Assembly (NCBI GenBank): GCA_964541605.1
Contig: CAZIQY010000052.1
Span: forward strand, 1-18,706
DNA: 18,706 nucleotides
Direction of reading: 5' to 3'
DNA from: CAZIQY01 sp964541605
GTDB lineage: Bacteria > Desulfobacterota > Syntrophia > Syntrophales > UBA2185
Within the stretch, counting starts at the first letter, position 1. Each line of letters opens with the position of its first letter. A model generated the notes under the pieces. The model ran no database searches, was not told where the DNA came from, and was given only the letters and a program-made list of their open reading frames with translations. The translations under genes and the position numbers were made by a program. Positions 1 through 8,011 of the stretch are shown one piece after another.

Positions 1-70
1 CCAAATGAATTGTGCGACAATTATATCATATTTGAATTAGAAATGGAATTATATACCGTTTTATGCTGGC

Positions 71-676
71 ATGAAAAGCAAAACCGTCACCAATAAGATC
101 GATACAATCAAAGGATATTTCCCCGACCACAAAACCGTTGCCCGATATGATGAGTCCGATGTTAATAAGATACTCACAGATCCAAGGATGATCAGGCATG
201 CCGTTAAAATAAGATCAGCCGTTTCAAATGCAAAGATCGTAGAAACCATAACGAAACAGCATGGTTCCTTTAAAAGTTATCTGAGGTCTTTGAATTTTAA
301 CCGAAGTTCGGAAGACCTTGAAAAGGCGGCAATTATTTTGAGAAATACCTTCTCTTATATGGGAAAGGCGACAGTACACCATTTTCTCACGGATATCGGG
401 GCAAAAACAATAAAACCTGACAGGGTTATCATGAGGGTTTTGAGCCGCCTGCAATTGGTCAGAAATGAAAGTTGTCTCGATGATGCGAGAATGGTCTGCA
501 ACAAATTTGTCGAAGAAACCGGCTACAGCCACAGATATGTGGATATCGTCATGGTGAAGTTTGGACATATTGAAGATGATATGGATATTGGACTTCCTCA
601 GGGTATCTGTCTTGAAAATGTGCCGCGATGCAACAAATGTTTTGTTATAAAATATTGTTTTTATAAGAAATTGTAA
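71..676 (+). CDS. HhH-GPD superfamily DNA glycosylase (Tag-like) with a C-terminal 4Fe-4S loop
   Basis: This 201-residue protein is probably a base-excision-repair glycosylase. Residues about 23-60 (DPRMIRHAVKI, SNAK) resemble the N-terminal part of 3-methyladenine DNA glycosylase I. Residues 94-110 (FSYMGKATVHHFLTDIG) look like the Tag version of the helix-hairpin-helix. KPDRVIMRV places Asp117 where HhH-GPD enzymes carry the catalytic aspartate (Asp138 of endonuclease III). The lysine of bifunctional endonuclease III (GRKT) seems replaced (GKAT), which suggests a monofunctional enzyme. The C-terminus has Cys180, Cys187, Cys190 and Cys196, spaced C-X6-C-X2-C-X5-C as in the endonuclease III/MutY cluster. 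The ATG at 71 is the only usual start after the in-frame stop at 38-40; no clear Shine-Dalgarno is visible. It stands alone, convergent with groEL. Superfamily is confident; the substrate is not known. Confidence 0.82.
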   Translation: MKSKTVTNKIDTIKGYFPDHKTVARYDESDVNKILTDPRMIRHAVKIRSAVSNAKIVETITKQHGSFKSYLRSLNFNRSSEDLEKAAIILRNTFSYMGKATVHHFLTDIGAKTIKPDRVIMRVLSRLQLVRNESCLDDARMVCNKFVEETGYSHRYVDIVMVKFGHIEDDMDIGLPQGICLENVPRCNKCFVIKYCFYKKL

Positions 677-732
677 AAGTTAATATCTTCCCGGACAATT
701 AAAGAAAAAATGGGCACTGTTGTTGCCCCTAA

Positions 733-770
733 TAAAAAAGCCCCCTGCGGTTAAGCAGAGGGCTCTTTAT
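733..770 (-). terminator. Rho-independent terminator of groESL
   Basis: On the minus strand a 10-bp stem (arms 755-764 and 739-748, one mismatch, six-base loop) is GC-rich and is followed directly by a T run (complement of 733-738). It lies about 40 bases after the groEL stop. The plus strand reads CTTTATTA after the same hairpin, so it may also stop transcripts of the convergent glycosylase gene. Confidence 0.9.
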
Positions 771-803
771 TATCATCAACTACGAGCTTATTAATTTAGG
801 CTT

Positions 804-2447
804 TTACATGCCCATGCCGGGGTATCCGCCGCCGGGAGGCATACCGGGCATGCCGCCGCCTACGCCCTTCTCTTCGGGTTTATCGGCAATCATGCACTGG
901 GTGGTCAGCATCAAAGATGCGACGCTCGCTGCATTCTGAAGGGCAAACCGGGCGACCTTGGTCGGATCGATGACGCCCGCTTCGATCATGTCTTCATACT
1001 GATCGGTCCTGGCATTGAAACCAAAGGCGCCTTTCTTTTCCTTGACCCTTTCGACAGCGATGCTGCCTTCCATGCCTGCATTGGTCACAATCATCTTCAG
1101 GGGTTCTTCAAGTGCTTTCTTGACGATGTTCACACCAATCTGCTCATCACCGTCCAGCTTCATTTTCTCCAGTGCCGGAAGAGCACGAATATAGGCCACG
1201 CCGCCGCCGGGAACGATTCCTTCCTCCACGGCCGCACGGGTCGCATTGAGGGCATCCTCAACGCGGGCTTTCTTTTCTTTCATTTCGGTCTCTGTGGCTG
1301 CACCGACCTTGATCACGGCCACACCGCCGACCAGCTTTGCCAGTCTTTCCTGAAGCTTTTCTCTGTCGTAATCGGATGTTGTTTCCTCGACCTGCGCCCT
1401 GATCTGCTTTACTCTTCCTTCGAGTGCGGCACGGTCGCCTGCTCCGTCGATAATGGTGGTATTGTCCTTGTCAATGGTAATTCTCTTGGCGCGTCCCAGA
1501 TCTTCCAGTCTCGTGTTTTCAAGTTTGGCGCCCATATCCTCGGAAATCATCTTGCCGCCGGTCAGGATGGCAATATCTTCCAGCATGGCTTTTCTTCTGT
1601 CGCCGAATCCCGGGGCCTTTACAGCGGCCACCTGGAGGGTTCCGCGAATCTTGTTGACCACGAGGGTAGCCAAAGCTTCGCCTTCGATATCCTCAGAAAT
1701 GATCAGGAGGGGTTTCCCCATTTTGGCTATCTGCTCAAGGATGGGAAGGAGATCCTTCATGGAGCTGATTTTCTTTTCATTGATCAGAATGAAGCAATCT
1801 TCCATGTTGACTTCCATCTTTTCCGCATTGGTTACGAAATAGGGAGACACATAGCCCCGGTCAAACTGCATACCTTCGACGATTTCCAGTTCCGTTTCCA
1901 GACCTTTCGCCTCTTCTACAGTGATAACGCCTTCTTTCCCGACCTTTCCCATGGCCTCGGCAATGATTTCACCGATTGCTTCGTCATTATTGGCTGAAAT
2001 GGTTCCAACCTGGGCAATTTCTTTCTGGTCTTTCGTAGGCTTGCTGAGTTTCTTCAATTCACCAACAACAACCGCAACGGCCTTTTCAATCCCTCTCTTG
2101 AGATCCATCGGATTGCTGCCTGCGGCAACGGTCTTTGCGCCTTCCCTGTAAATGGCCTGGGCAAGAATGGTAGCCGTTGTTGTTCCGTCACCGGCCACGT
2201 CACTTGTCTTGCTGGCCACTTCCTTTACCATCTGGGCGCCCATGTTTTCAAATTTGTCTTCCAGTTCGATTTCCTTGGCCACGGTCACACCGTCCTTCGT
2301 TACCGTGGGAGCACCAAAGCTCTTGTCCAGAATAACGTTTCTCCCCTTCGGACCAAGGGTTACCTTGACCGCATCCGCAAGGGTGTTTACGCCCTTGAGA
2401 ATTGATTTTCTTGCCTCTTCATCATAGTGAAGTATCTTTGCTCCCAT
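804..2447 (-). CDS. groEL: Chaperonin GroEL (Hsp60)
   Basis: This is the 60-kDa chaperonin subunit that forms the double-ring ATP-driven cytosolic folding chamber capped by GroES. The 547 residues match the family length (about 540-550). Visible landmarks are LGPKGRNVILDK near residue 31, the ATP-site segment DGTTTAT with Asp87, the apical/intermediate segment around KAPGFGDRRKAMLEDIA, and EEGIVPGGGVAYIRA near residue 405. The C-terminal tail is Gly/Met/Pro-rich and ends PGMGM, as in typical GroEL. GGAGG lies 10 bases before the ATG. It follows groES by 21 bases and shares its promoter and the terminator at 733-770. Confidence 0.99.
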   Translation of the reverse strand: MGAKILHYDEEARKSILKGVNTLADAVKVTLGPKGRNVILDKSFGAPTVTKDGVTVAKEIELEDKFENMGAQMVKEVASKTSDVAGDGTTTATILAQAIYREGAKTVAAGSNPMDLKRGIEKAVAVVVGELKKLSKPTKDQKEIAQVGTISANNDEAIGEIIAEAMGKVGKEGVITVEEAKGLETELEIVEGMQFDRGYVSPYFVTNAEKMEVNMEDCFILINEKKISSMKDLLPILEQIAKMGKPLLIISEDIEGEALATLVVNKIRGTLQVAAVKAPGFGDRRKAMLEDIAILTGGKMISEDMGAKLENTRLEDLGRAKRITIDKDNTTIIDGAGDRAALEGRVKQIRAQVEETTSDYDREKLQERLAKLVGGVAVIKVGAATETEMKEKKARVEDALNATRAAVEEGIVPGGGVAYIRALPALEKMKLDGDEQIGVNIVKKALEEPLKMIVTNAGMEGSIAVERVKEKKGAFGFNARTDQYEDMIEAGVIDPTKVARFALQNAASVASLMLTTQCMIADKPEEKGVGGGMPGMPPGGGYPGMGM

Positions 2448-2468
2448 CTAACTATATCCTCCTTATCG

Positions 2469-2762
2469 TCATTTCTTTTCAATAATTCCCAAAATATCAT
2501 CTTCTCTCATGATGAGATGTTCCACGCCGTCAATTTTCACTTCCGTACCCGCATATTTGCTGAAGAGAACCCGGTCACCGGCTTTGACGTCAAGTTTGAT
2601 CAACTTCCCGTCTTCCGTTGTTTTTCCCTTGCCCACGGCGACGACTTCACCTTCGATAGGTTTTTCTTTGGCTGTATCGGGGATGATGATTCCACCCTTT
2701 GTCTTTTCCTCTTCCTCCAACCGTTTGATAATCACCCTATCCTGTAATGGTCTGATCTTCAT
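2469..2762 (-). CDS. groES: Co-chaperonin GroES (Hsp10)
   Basis: This 97-residue protein forms the heptameric lid of GroEL. It begins MKIRPLQDRVIIKRLEEEEK, contains the mobile-loop region KTKGGIIIPDTAKEKP and ends DDILGIIEKK, all typical of the family. The frame stays open to an ATG at 2786, giving an eight-residue extension. The internal ATG at 2762 is preferred because GGAGAGG sits eight bases before it and because it gives the usual GroES length and N-terminus. It is the first gene of the groES-groEL operon, 21 bases upstream of groEL. No CIRCE inverted repeat is present upstream. Confidence 0.98.
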   Translation of the reverse strand: MKIRPLQDRVIIKRLEEEEKTKGGIIIPDTAKEKPIEGEVVAVGKGKTTEDGKLIKLDVKAGDRVLFSKYAGTEVKIDGVEHLIMREDDILGIIEKK

Positions 2763-2770
2763 GCTGCTAA

Positions 2771-2777
2771 CCTCTCC
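2771..2777 (-). promoter_or_regulatory. Ribosome binding site of groES (decides the start)
   Basis: GGAGAGG on the minus strand is eight bases upstream of the ATG at 2762. It supports that start over the in-frame ATG at 2786, which would place this motif inside the coding region. Confidence 0.75.
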
Positions 2778-2835
2778 TTTCTTCATTATATTTTAATATT
2801 AAAAGACAATATTATCCCTCCGCGGATCAGGCCAT

Positions 2836-2863
2836 AAAATATACATCAATTCCACCATGTCAA
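2836..2863 (-). promoter_or_regulatory. groESL promoter
   Basis: A perfect TTGACA -35 (2858-2863) is separated by 16 bases from TATTTT (2836-2841) on the minus strand, about 74 bases before the groES start. The -35 reads CTTGACA in context, which also resembles the heat-shock sigma-32 -35 (CTTGAAA). No convincing CCCCAT-type -10 follows, so a housekeeping sigma is the simpler reading. Confidence 0.65.
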
Positions 2864-2868
2864 GTGAT

Positions 2869-2916
2869 AAAAAACAGGGGCAGGCCACTTTTTAAAGGAA
2901 AAAGCCCACTTCCCCT
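2869..2916 (-). terminator. Probable terminator of the pst-phoU-phoR operon
   Basis: An imperfect hairpin (arms 2899-2916 and 2876-2893) pairs AGGGG with CCCCT at its base and CTTTTT with AAAAAG near the loop, with internal mismatches. On the minus strand it is followed by a six-T run (complement of 2869-2874). It begins about 20 bases after the phoR stop and lies next to the groESL -35, separating the two operons. Confidence 0.6.
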
Positions 2917-2937
2917 CTCAAAAAAAGTAATTTCCCC

Positions 2938-4698
2938 CTATTTTTGACTTGTATATGATGTAAAATGAAGAGAAAAAGTCGTGCCCACACCCATTTTGCT
3001 TTCGATTTCCATTTTTCCCTTATGGGCTCGCATCAGATGTTTTACAATCGACAGTCCCAGGCCGGTGCCCCCCAATTCTCTTGATCGCGTCTTGTCCACA
3101 CGATAGAAGCGTTCCCCCAATCTCGGTATTTCGCTTTTTGGTATTCCGACGCCGGTATCCACCACCTGGATGACCACAGAATCTTTACCTTCTTCATATG
3201 CCTTAATGGTCACAATTCCCCCATCGGGCGTAAATTTAACGGCGTTGTCGATAACATTCAGAAGAACCTGCGCCACCCGGTCCCTGTCCGCGTGAATCAT
3301 AGAAAGGCGTTCGGGAAGGTTTTTGTCGATCTTCAGGTTTTTATCCTGAGCCCTGCCCTCGAAAATGGGCAGGACTTGATCAACAACCTCACCGACAGAA
3401 ACCCCTTCAAGGCGCAACGTCATCTCACCCAATTCAATATTAGAAAGGGTCAGGAGGTCGTCCACGAGACGGTTAAGACGACGGGCGTTCTCATCAATGG
3501 TGTTGAGAAACGTTTTCGCCGTCCGGCTCTCTTCAATGGCCCCGTCCTGAAGGGTTTCAATGAACCCGATAATGGCGGTAAGCGGGGTCTTTATTTCATG
3601 GGTCACATTGGCAACAAAATCTTCCCGCATTCTCTCCAGTCGCTTAAGCCGGGTCATATCATGGAAGACCATCATCGTTTTTCCTTCGTTTCCCGGCAGT
3701 CCATGAATGGCCGAGATACTGACAGTTAAAACAATCGTGTTTCCGTCGTCAAGAAAGACCTCCCGCGAAACCGGGCTTTTCGTTTCACTGAATATTTCCA
3801 GAGCGTTTTGCAAATCAAGATTTCTGAATGTCTCAAGAGGCGTCTTCCCGACGACATCGGCCGGAAAATGCGGGGCCATGATATCTTCCATCCCTTTGTT
3901 CATCGATTCTATGCGGTTTTGACCATCAAGAACGACCACCCCTTCGATCATGCCGGCAAAGGCGGACTCCAGCTTCCCCCTCTCCTCATCTGCATACCTG
4001 ACTTTTTCCTTATATTGCTCAACCATGCAGTTGATATTTTTTGCCAGTTGCCCGATCTCGTCGTCTGATTCTACCAGAAGCGTACCGGGGTTTTCGCCAT
4101 CGCATATTTTCTGAGTGTACGAGCTGATTTTACGAACAGGCGATGAAAATCTCCTGGAAAACTTGAAGGCCAAAAACACAGACGGAATGACAATAATCAG
4201 GATGGACCAGAATATCGTGCTATATAACTGATCAATGATTTTTTTTACCTCAAAAAGAGGACGAGCCAGCCGGATATAGCCTCTTATCTGAGATCCATCC
4301 TGCAGAGGATAGGCAACATAGAACATATCGATATTCAGTGTTCGACTAAAGCGGATCGCTTCCCCCTGTCCCTTAATCCTCGCTTCCTCTATTTCTGACC
4401 GGTGCAGATGACTGTCCATCGCCGTCATTTTTTTTTCTGAATCCGCGATCACCTTTCCGGAAGCATCCACAAGGGTTACCCTGATTTTGGATATCTCGGC
4501 CAGTTCGGTTATCCTTTTCTCAAGTTCATTATCCGGCAACATCGCCATAACGCGTGCTTGCGTCATCAGATCATCCCTGATCCCCCGCATCAGTCCATTT
4601 TTCAGTTCTCCCGCTACAAGAAGACCCATGGCTGCAATGGACAGGATCATGATTGCAACAAAACTACCGAAAACTTTATAGAAGAGACTGCTTTTCAC
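2938..4698 (-). CDS. phoR: Phosphate-regulon sensor histidine kinase PhoR
   Basis: This membrane kinase phosphorylates PhoB when phosphate is scarce. From a GTG start at 4698 it has 586 residues: TM1 (about 6-30), a periplasmic PAS-like sensor (about 31-158, with RVTLVDASGKV and GYIRLARPL), TM2 (about 160-180), HAMP, PAS (about 243-350), a HisKA domain with phosphoacceptor His367 in VTHEIKTPLTA, and an ATPase domain with N box NVIDNAVKFTP, DTGVGIP and GGTGLGLSIVKH. The frame is open to a GTG at 4725 inside phoU. The 4698 start is preferred because GAGGAG precedes it and its N-terminus matches the paralogous sensor at 8986-9579. Only two bases separate it from the phoU stop, so it is the last gene of the pst operon and should be Pho-box controlled. 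Confidence 0.94.
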   Translation of the reverse strand: MKSSLFYKVFGSFVAIMILSIAAMGLLVAGELKNGLMRGIRDDLMTQARVMAMLPDNELEKRITELAEISKIRVTLVDASGKVIADSEKKMTAMDSHLHRSEIEEARIKGQGEAIRFSRTLNIDMFYVAYPLQDGSQIRGYIRLARPLFEVKKIIDQLYSTIFWSILIIVIPSVFLAFKFSRRFSSPVRKISSYTQKICDGENPGTLLVESDDEIGQLAKNINCMVEQYKEKVRYADEERGKLESAFAGMIEGVVVLDGQNRIESMNKGMEDIMAPHFPADVVGKTPLETFRNLDLQNALEIFSETKSPVSREVFLDDGNTIVLTVSISAIHGLPGNEGKTMMVFHDMTRLKRLERMREDFVANVTHEIKTPLTAIIGFIETLQDGAIEESRTAKTFLNTIDENARRLNRLVDDLLTLSNIELGEMTLRLEGVSVGEVVDQVLPIFEGRAQDKNLKIDKNLPERLSMIHADRDRVAQVLLNVIDNAVKFTPDGGIVTIKAYEEGKDSVVIQVVDTGVGIPKSEIPRLGERFYRVDKTRSRELGGTGLGLSIVKHLMRAHKGKMEIESKMGVGTTFSLHFTSYTSQK

Positions 4699-4700
4699 GC

Positions 4701-5396
4701 TTACGTTTTCTCCTCGGGTTCGCACGGTGGGCCGTGTCTGACGCTTTTTCCCGTGACCATATATACCACCATGTCGGCAATACCCACCGCGTGGTCGGCA
4801 ATCCTCTCGAGACTCTTGGACACATGGGAAATGATCAGCGCCCTGTGAATCGTCCGGACATCTTCCATCATATAGGTAAGAAGTTCTCTGAATATCTGGT
4901 CATTGAGGTCATCTATCGTCTCATCGTCCATCCTGACTTTCGTCGCCAGATCGACATTCTCATGAACCAGAGAATCGAGGCTTTCCCGTATCATTCCCTG
5001 CGCAATTTCAGCCATACGGGGAATGTCTATATAGGGCTTCATCTGCGGTTCTTTATTCAAAATGATCGCTTTCTCCGCGATATTGACCGCCATATCCCCG
5101 ATTCGTTCCAGGTGGCCGTTGATCTTGATGGCGGTCGTGATAAATCTCAAATCCCGTGCGGCCGGTTGTCTCAAAGCCAGAACACGGATACATTTTTCTT
5201 CGATTTCGATATCAAGCCGGTCTATCTCATTATCATCGCATATAACCCCGCGAGCCAGCTCCGAGTCCCTGTTGAGAAGCGCTTTTATCGCCTCTGCTAT
5301 CGCCTTTTCTACCAGGGCGCCCTGGTAAAGGAGACCCTCTTTAATTTCGTGAAGCTCCCGCTCATATTCCTTGCTGCTATGCCGTTTTTCTTCCAT
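4701..5396 (-). CDS. phoU: Phosphate transport system regulator PhoU
   Basis: PhoU is a cytoplasmic helical protein that couples the Pst transporter to PhoR and restrains kinase activity when phosphate is ample. The 231 residues show the two expected three-helix repeats with matching metal-binding helices: AIKINGHLERIGDMAVNIAE in the first half and HVSKSLERIADHAVGIADMV in the second. The length is normal for the family. The start is the ATG at 5396, 14 bases after the pstB stop at 5411. The gene sits between pstB and phoR, the classical position. Confidence 0.97.
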   Translation of the reverse strand: MEEKRHSSKEYERELHEIKEGLLYQGALVEKAIAEAIKALLNRDSELARGVICDDNEIDRLDIEIEEKCIRVLALRQPAARDLRFITTAIKINGHLERIGDMAVNIAEKAIILNKEPQMKPYIDIPRMAEIAQGMIRESLDSLVHENVDLATKVRMDDETIDDLNDQIFRELLTYMMEDVRTIHRALIISHVSKSLERIADHAVGIADMVVYMVTGKSVRHGPPCEPEEKT

Positions 5397-5410
5397 GTTT
5401 CACCCTTCTT

Positions 5411-6175
5411 TTAACCGAATCGACCGGTAATGTAATCTTCTGTTTGTTTTACGTCGGGGTTGGTGAAAATCTTTTCCGTTATGTTGTACTCTATTATCCT
5501 GCCTATATAAAAGAAAGCCGTTTTCTCCGAAACACGGGCCGCCTGCTGCATATTATGCGTTACAATGACGATGGTATATTTCCTTTTTAATTCGTCGATG
5601 AGTTCTTCAATCTTTGCCGTTGAAATTGGATCCAGCGCCGAGGTCGGTTCGTCCATGAGGAGGACATCGGGCTTCACGGCCAGCGCCCTCGCTATACAGA
5701 GTCGCTGCTGCTGCCCGCCCGACAGGGTCATGGCGGATTTATCCAGAATGTCTTTCACCTCATCCCATAATACCGCCTGTTTCAGGCTTTCTTCGACAAG
5801 AAATTCCAGTTCACTCCTGCTGGTAATGCCCGCAAGTTTCGGTGCATAGGCGATATTGTTGAAAATTGACTTGGGAAAGGGATTCGGCTTCTGGAAAACC
5901 ATGCCGATTTTTCTACGGATATCTACAGGATCAACATCGGGACCATAGATATTTTCCCCTTCAAAAAGGATTTCCCCCTCTACCCTGGTTCCGTCAATCA
6001 GGTCATTCATGCGATTGAGCAACCGTAACACCGTTGATTTGCCGCAGCCCGACGGTCCGATGAGAGCAGTCACCCTGTTTCTTTCAAAATCCATGGTAAC
6101 ATCGGTCAGCGCCTTGAACTGACCATAGAAGAAATTTACATTCCTGACACTGATTATAGGGTTATCTTCCATCAT
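5411..6175 (-). CDS. pstB: Phosphate ABC transporter ATP-binding protein PstB
   Basis: This is the ATPase that powers phosphate import through PstCA. With the ATG at 6175 it has 254 residues. Walker A is GPSGCGKST (40-48), the Q-loop region is GMVFQKPNPFPKSIFNN, the ABC signature is LSGGQQQR (from 151), Walker B is LLMDEP (Asp175, Glu176) and the switch histidine is His207 in IVTHNMQQAARVS. FQKPNPFP is characteristic of PstB. The start is ambiguous: GTG 6181, ATG 6175 (overlapping the pstA stop as TAATG) or ATG 6172. A GGTGG Shine-Dalgarno suits 6172 slightly better by spacing. The overlap implies translational coupling with pstA. Confidence 0.98.
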   Translation of the reverse strand: MMEDNPIISVRNVNFFYGQFKALTDVTMDFERNRVTALIGPSGCGKSTVLRLLNRMNDLIDGTRVEGEILFEGENIYGPDVDPVDIRRKIGMVFQKPNPFPKSIFNNIAYAPKLAGITSRSELEFLVEESLKQAVLWDEVKDILDKSAMTLSGGQQQRLCIARALAVKPDVLLMDEPTSALDPISTAKIEELIDELKRKYTIVIVTHNMQQAARVSEKTAFFYIGRIIEYNITEKIFTNPDVKQTEDYITGRFG

Positions 6176-7101
6176 TACCACCTTTTTTTCTTTCTCATGG
6201 CGCTTCGGATTGCGATTGCGATGAGATCAACTCCCAGAACCAGACCAACAAGCACCAGCACCGTTCCGTATTGAATGGGCCGTGTCTGCTCGATCTGAGT
6301 CCCTGCGGTGGCCAGAACATAGACGTGGTATGGAAGAGCCATGACTTCATCAAAAATGGAACCGGGAAGCTTCGCAGTGAAAAAAGCCGCTGCCGTAAAC
6401 ATGATCGGGGCTGTTTCGCCCGCAGCGCGACCAATACCTAAAATCGACCCGGTGAGGATACCGGGCAACGCCGCCGGTAGAACAATCTTATAGATGGTTT
6501 GCCACTTGGACACGCCGAGGGCCAGCGACGCTTCCCTGAAGGTTTGTGGAACCGATTTTAAAGCCTCTTCCGATGCCCCGATGACCGTGGGCAATATAAG
6601 GATGCCAAGGGTCAGGGCTCCGGAAAGAATGCATGACCCGAATTGAAGAAAAACCACAAAAAACCCCAGACCGAAAAGACCGAATACGACAGAAGGAACC
6701 CCTGCCAGACAACTCACCCCGATACGAACCAGACGGACGAATTTCCCCTGCTTTGCATATTCCGTCATATAGATCGCAGATAGCATACCGAGGGGCAGGG
6801 AAACTGAAATGGCGCCGACAGTCAGATAAAACGTCCCCAGGATCGCCGGCATGATCCCACCTTTTGTCATGGAATCAGTCGGTGGGAGAGTGAGAAAATC
6901 CCAACTGATGGCAGGCAGTCCATTCACAACGATATAAAAGATGAGGCCGCCGAGAGCCAGGGCAATCGTCAGTGCGGATAAACGAACGACGGCAAAAAAC
7001 GCCTTTCCCTTGAGACGCCGCCATCTCTTTGATGCTTCCTGAATATTCTGCATATTTACTTTATACCAAAACGGCATTGAGCGGGAGGTAAGCGTTTGCA
7101 A
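6175..7101 (-). CDS. pstA: Phosphate ABC transporter permease PstA
   Basis: This is one of two inner-membrane channel subunits of the high-affinity phosphate importer. The 308 residues contain about six hydrophobic segments. The ABC-permease EAA loop (EEALKSVPQTFREASLALGV, followed by KIVLPAALPGI) and the PstA-like IGRAAGETAPIMF are clear. The chosen start is a TTG at 7101 because GGAG lies six bases upstream and the gap to pstC is then 15 bases. ATG codons at 7077 and 7053 would give shorter N-termini but lack a visible Shine-Dalgarno. The stop overlaps the pstB start region. Confidence 0.95.
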   Translation of the reverse strand: MQTLTSRSMPFWYKVNMQNIQEASKRWRRLKGKAFFAVVRLSALTIALALGGLIFYIVVNGLPAISWDFLTLPPTDSMTKGGIMPAILGTFYLTVGAISVSLPLGMLSAIYMTEYAKQGKFVRLVRIGVSCLAGVPSVVFGLFGLGFFVVFLQFGSCILSGALTLGILILPTVIGASEEALKSVPQTFREASLALGVSKWQTIYKIVLPAALPGILTGSILGIGRAAGETAPIMFTAAAFFTAKLPGSIFDEVMALPYHVYVLATAGTQIEQTRPIQYGTVLVLVGLVLGVDLIAIAIRSAMRKKKRW

Positions 7102-7116
7102 ACCGTGCTCCGCACG

Positions 7117-8004
7117 TTATAGTGATGCCGATCCCTCTTCCCTGAATTTATGGGAAATATAGTCGGCAATAAGATTAAATATGAGCGTCATAAGAAACAG
7201 AATGATGCCCGTTGCGAAAAGGGCATGATAATGTCCGCCTCCGAATGGCGCTTCTCCCATCTCAGCGGCTATGCTCGCCGGCATGGGTCTCACAGAGTCG
7301 AATATGCTCTCGGGAATCGCAGCCGCACCTCCGGCCACCATCAATACGACCATCGTCTCGCCTATGGCCCTGGCCATGCCGAGGATAACAGCCGTAGATA
7401 TCCCTGAAAGGGCGGCCGGTATAATAACCTTCGTAATGGTTTCAGTTTTCGTTGCACCCAGAGCATACGATGCCTCCTTGAACTCCTGCGGCACGGCATA
7501 AAGGGCGTCCTCCGAAATACTCGAAATTGTAGGTATTGCCATGATCGCCAGAATGACCGAAGCATTCACAATGTTGAGACCCGTCGGCAGGTCAAAGGTT
7601 TCCTGAAGCCAGGGAGCAATGACGACCATGCCGAAGAAACCGAGGACGACGGAAGGAATTCCCGCCAGAAGTTCAATAGTGGATTTGGCAATGTCTTTAA
7701 CCGATGTCGGAGCAATTTCAGAAATATAGACGGCAGCAAGAACCCCCAGAGGCACGGCAATCAGACAGGAAAATAAGGTGACCACCACAGAACCAATGAT
7801 CAGGGGCCATATGCCGTAGGAGGGAGGGTCATATGTGGGATACCATTCCTTCCCAAATATGAAAGCCGTAACGGATACTTCCTTGAATATCGGAATTCCT
7901 TCACGGAACAGAAAGACAACGATGAGCGCCAGGATGAGCACAGAGACAAATGCAAAAACGGCGAAAATACCCTTGATGATGGCTTCTTTCTGCTGTCTGG
8001 ACAT
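7117..8004 (-). CDS. pstC: Phosphate ABC transporter permease PstC
   Basis: This is the second membrane subunit of the Pst transporter. The 295 residues begin with a cytoplasmic tail and a strong TM1 (about residues 13-33). Further hydrophobic segments follow, with the EAA loop EDALYAVPQEFKEASYALGA and then KVIIPAALSGI. The segment GMARAIGETMVVLMVAGG is the PstC counterpart of the GRAAGETAP motif in PstA. The PstC-typical early segment FGKEWYPTYDPPSYGIWPLI is also present. The ATG at 8004 is seven bases after the pstS stop at 8012. Confidence 0.97.
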   Translation of the reverse strand: MSRQQKEAIIKGIFAVFAFVSVLILALIVVFLFREGIPIFKEVSVTAFIFGKEWYPTYDPPSYGIWPLIIGSVVVTLFSCLIAVPLGVLAAVYISEIAPTSVKDIAKSTIELLAGIPSVVLGFFGMVVIAPWLQETFDLPTGLNIVNASVILAIMAIPTISSISEDALYAVPQEFKEASYALGATKTETITKVIIPAALSGISTAVILGMARAIGETMVVLMVAGGAAAIPESIFDSVRPMPASIAAEMGEAPFGGGHYHALFATGIILFLMTLIFNLIADYISHKFREEGSASL

Positions 8005-8011
8005 GGCGTAA

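Noticed and set aside
2787..2937. CIRCE heat-shock operator before groES
   Set aside because: No TTAGCACTC-N9-GAGTGCTAA-like inverted repeat is present in the gap.
4653..5414. A 253-codon plus-strand open frame antisense to phoU
   Set aside because: phoU is certain on the other strand with correct motifs; the antisense translation has no domain signature and no clear ribosome site.
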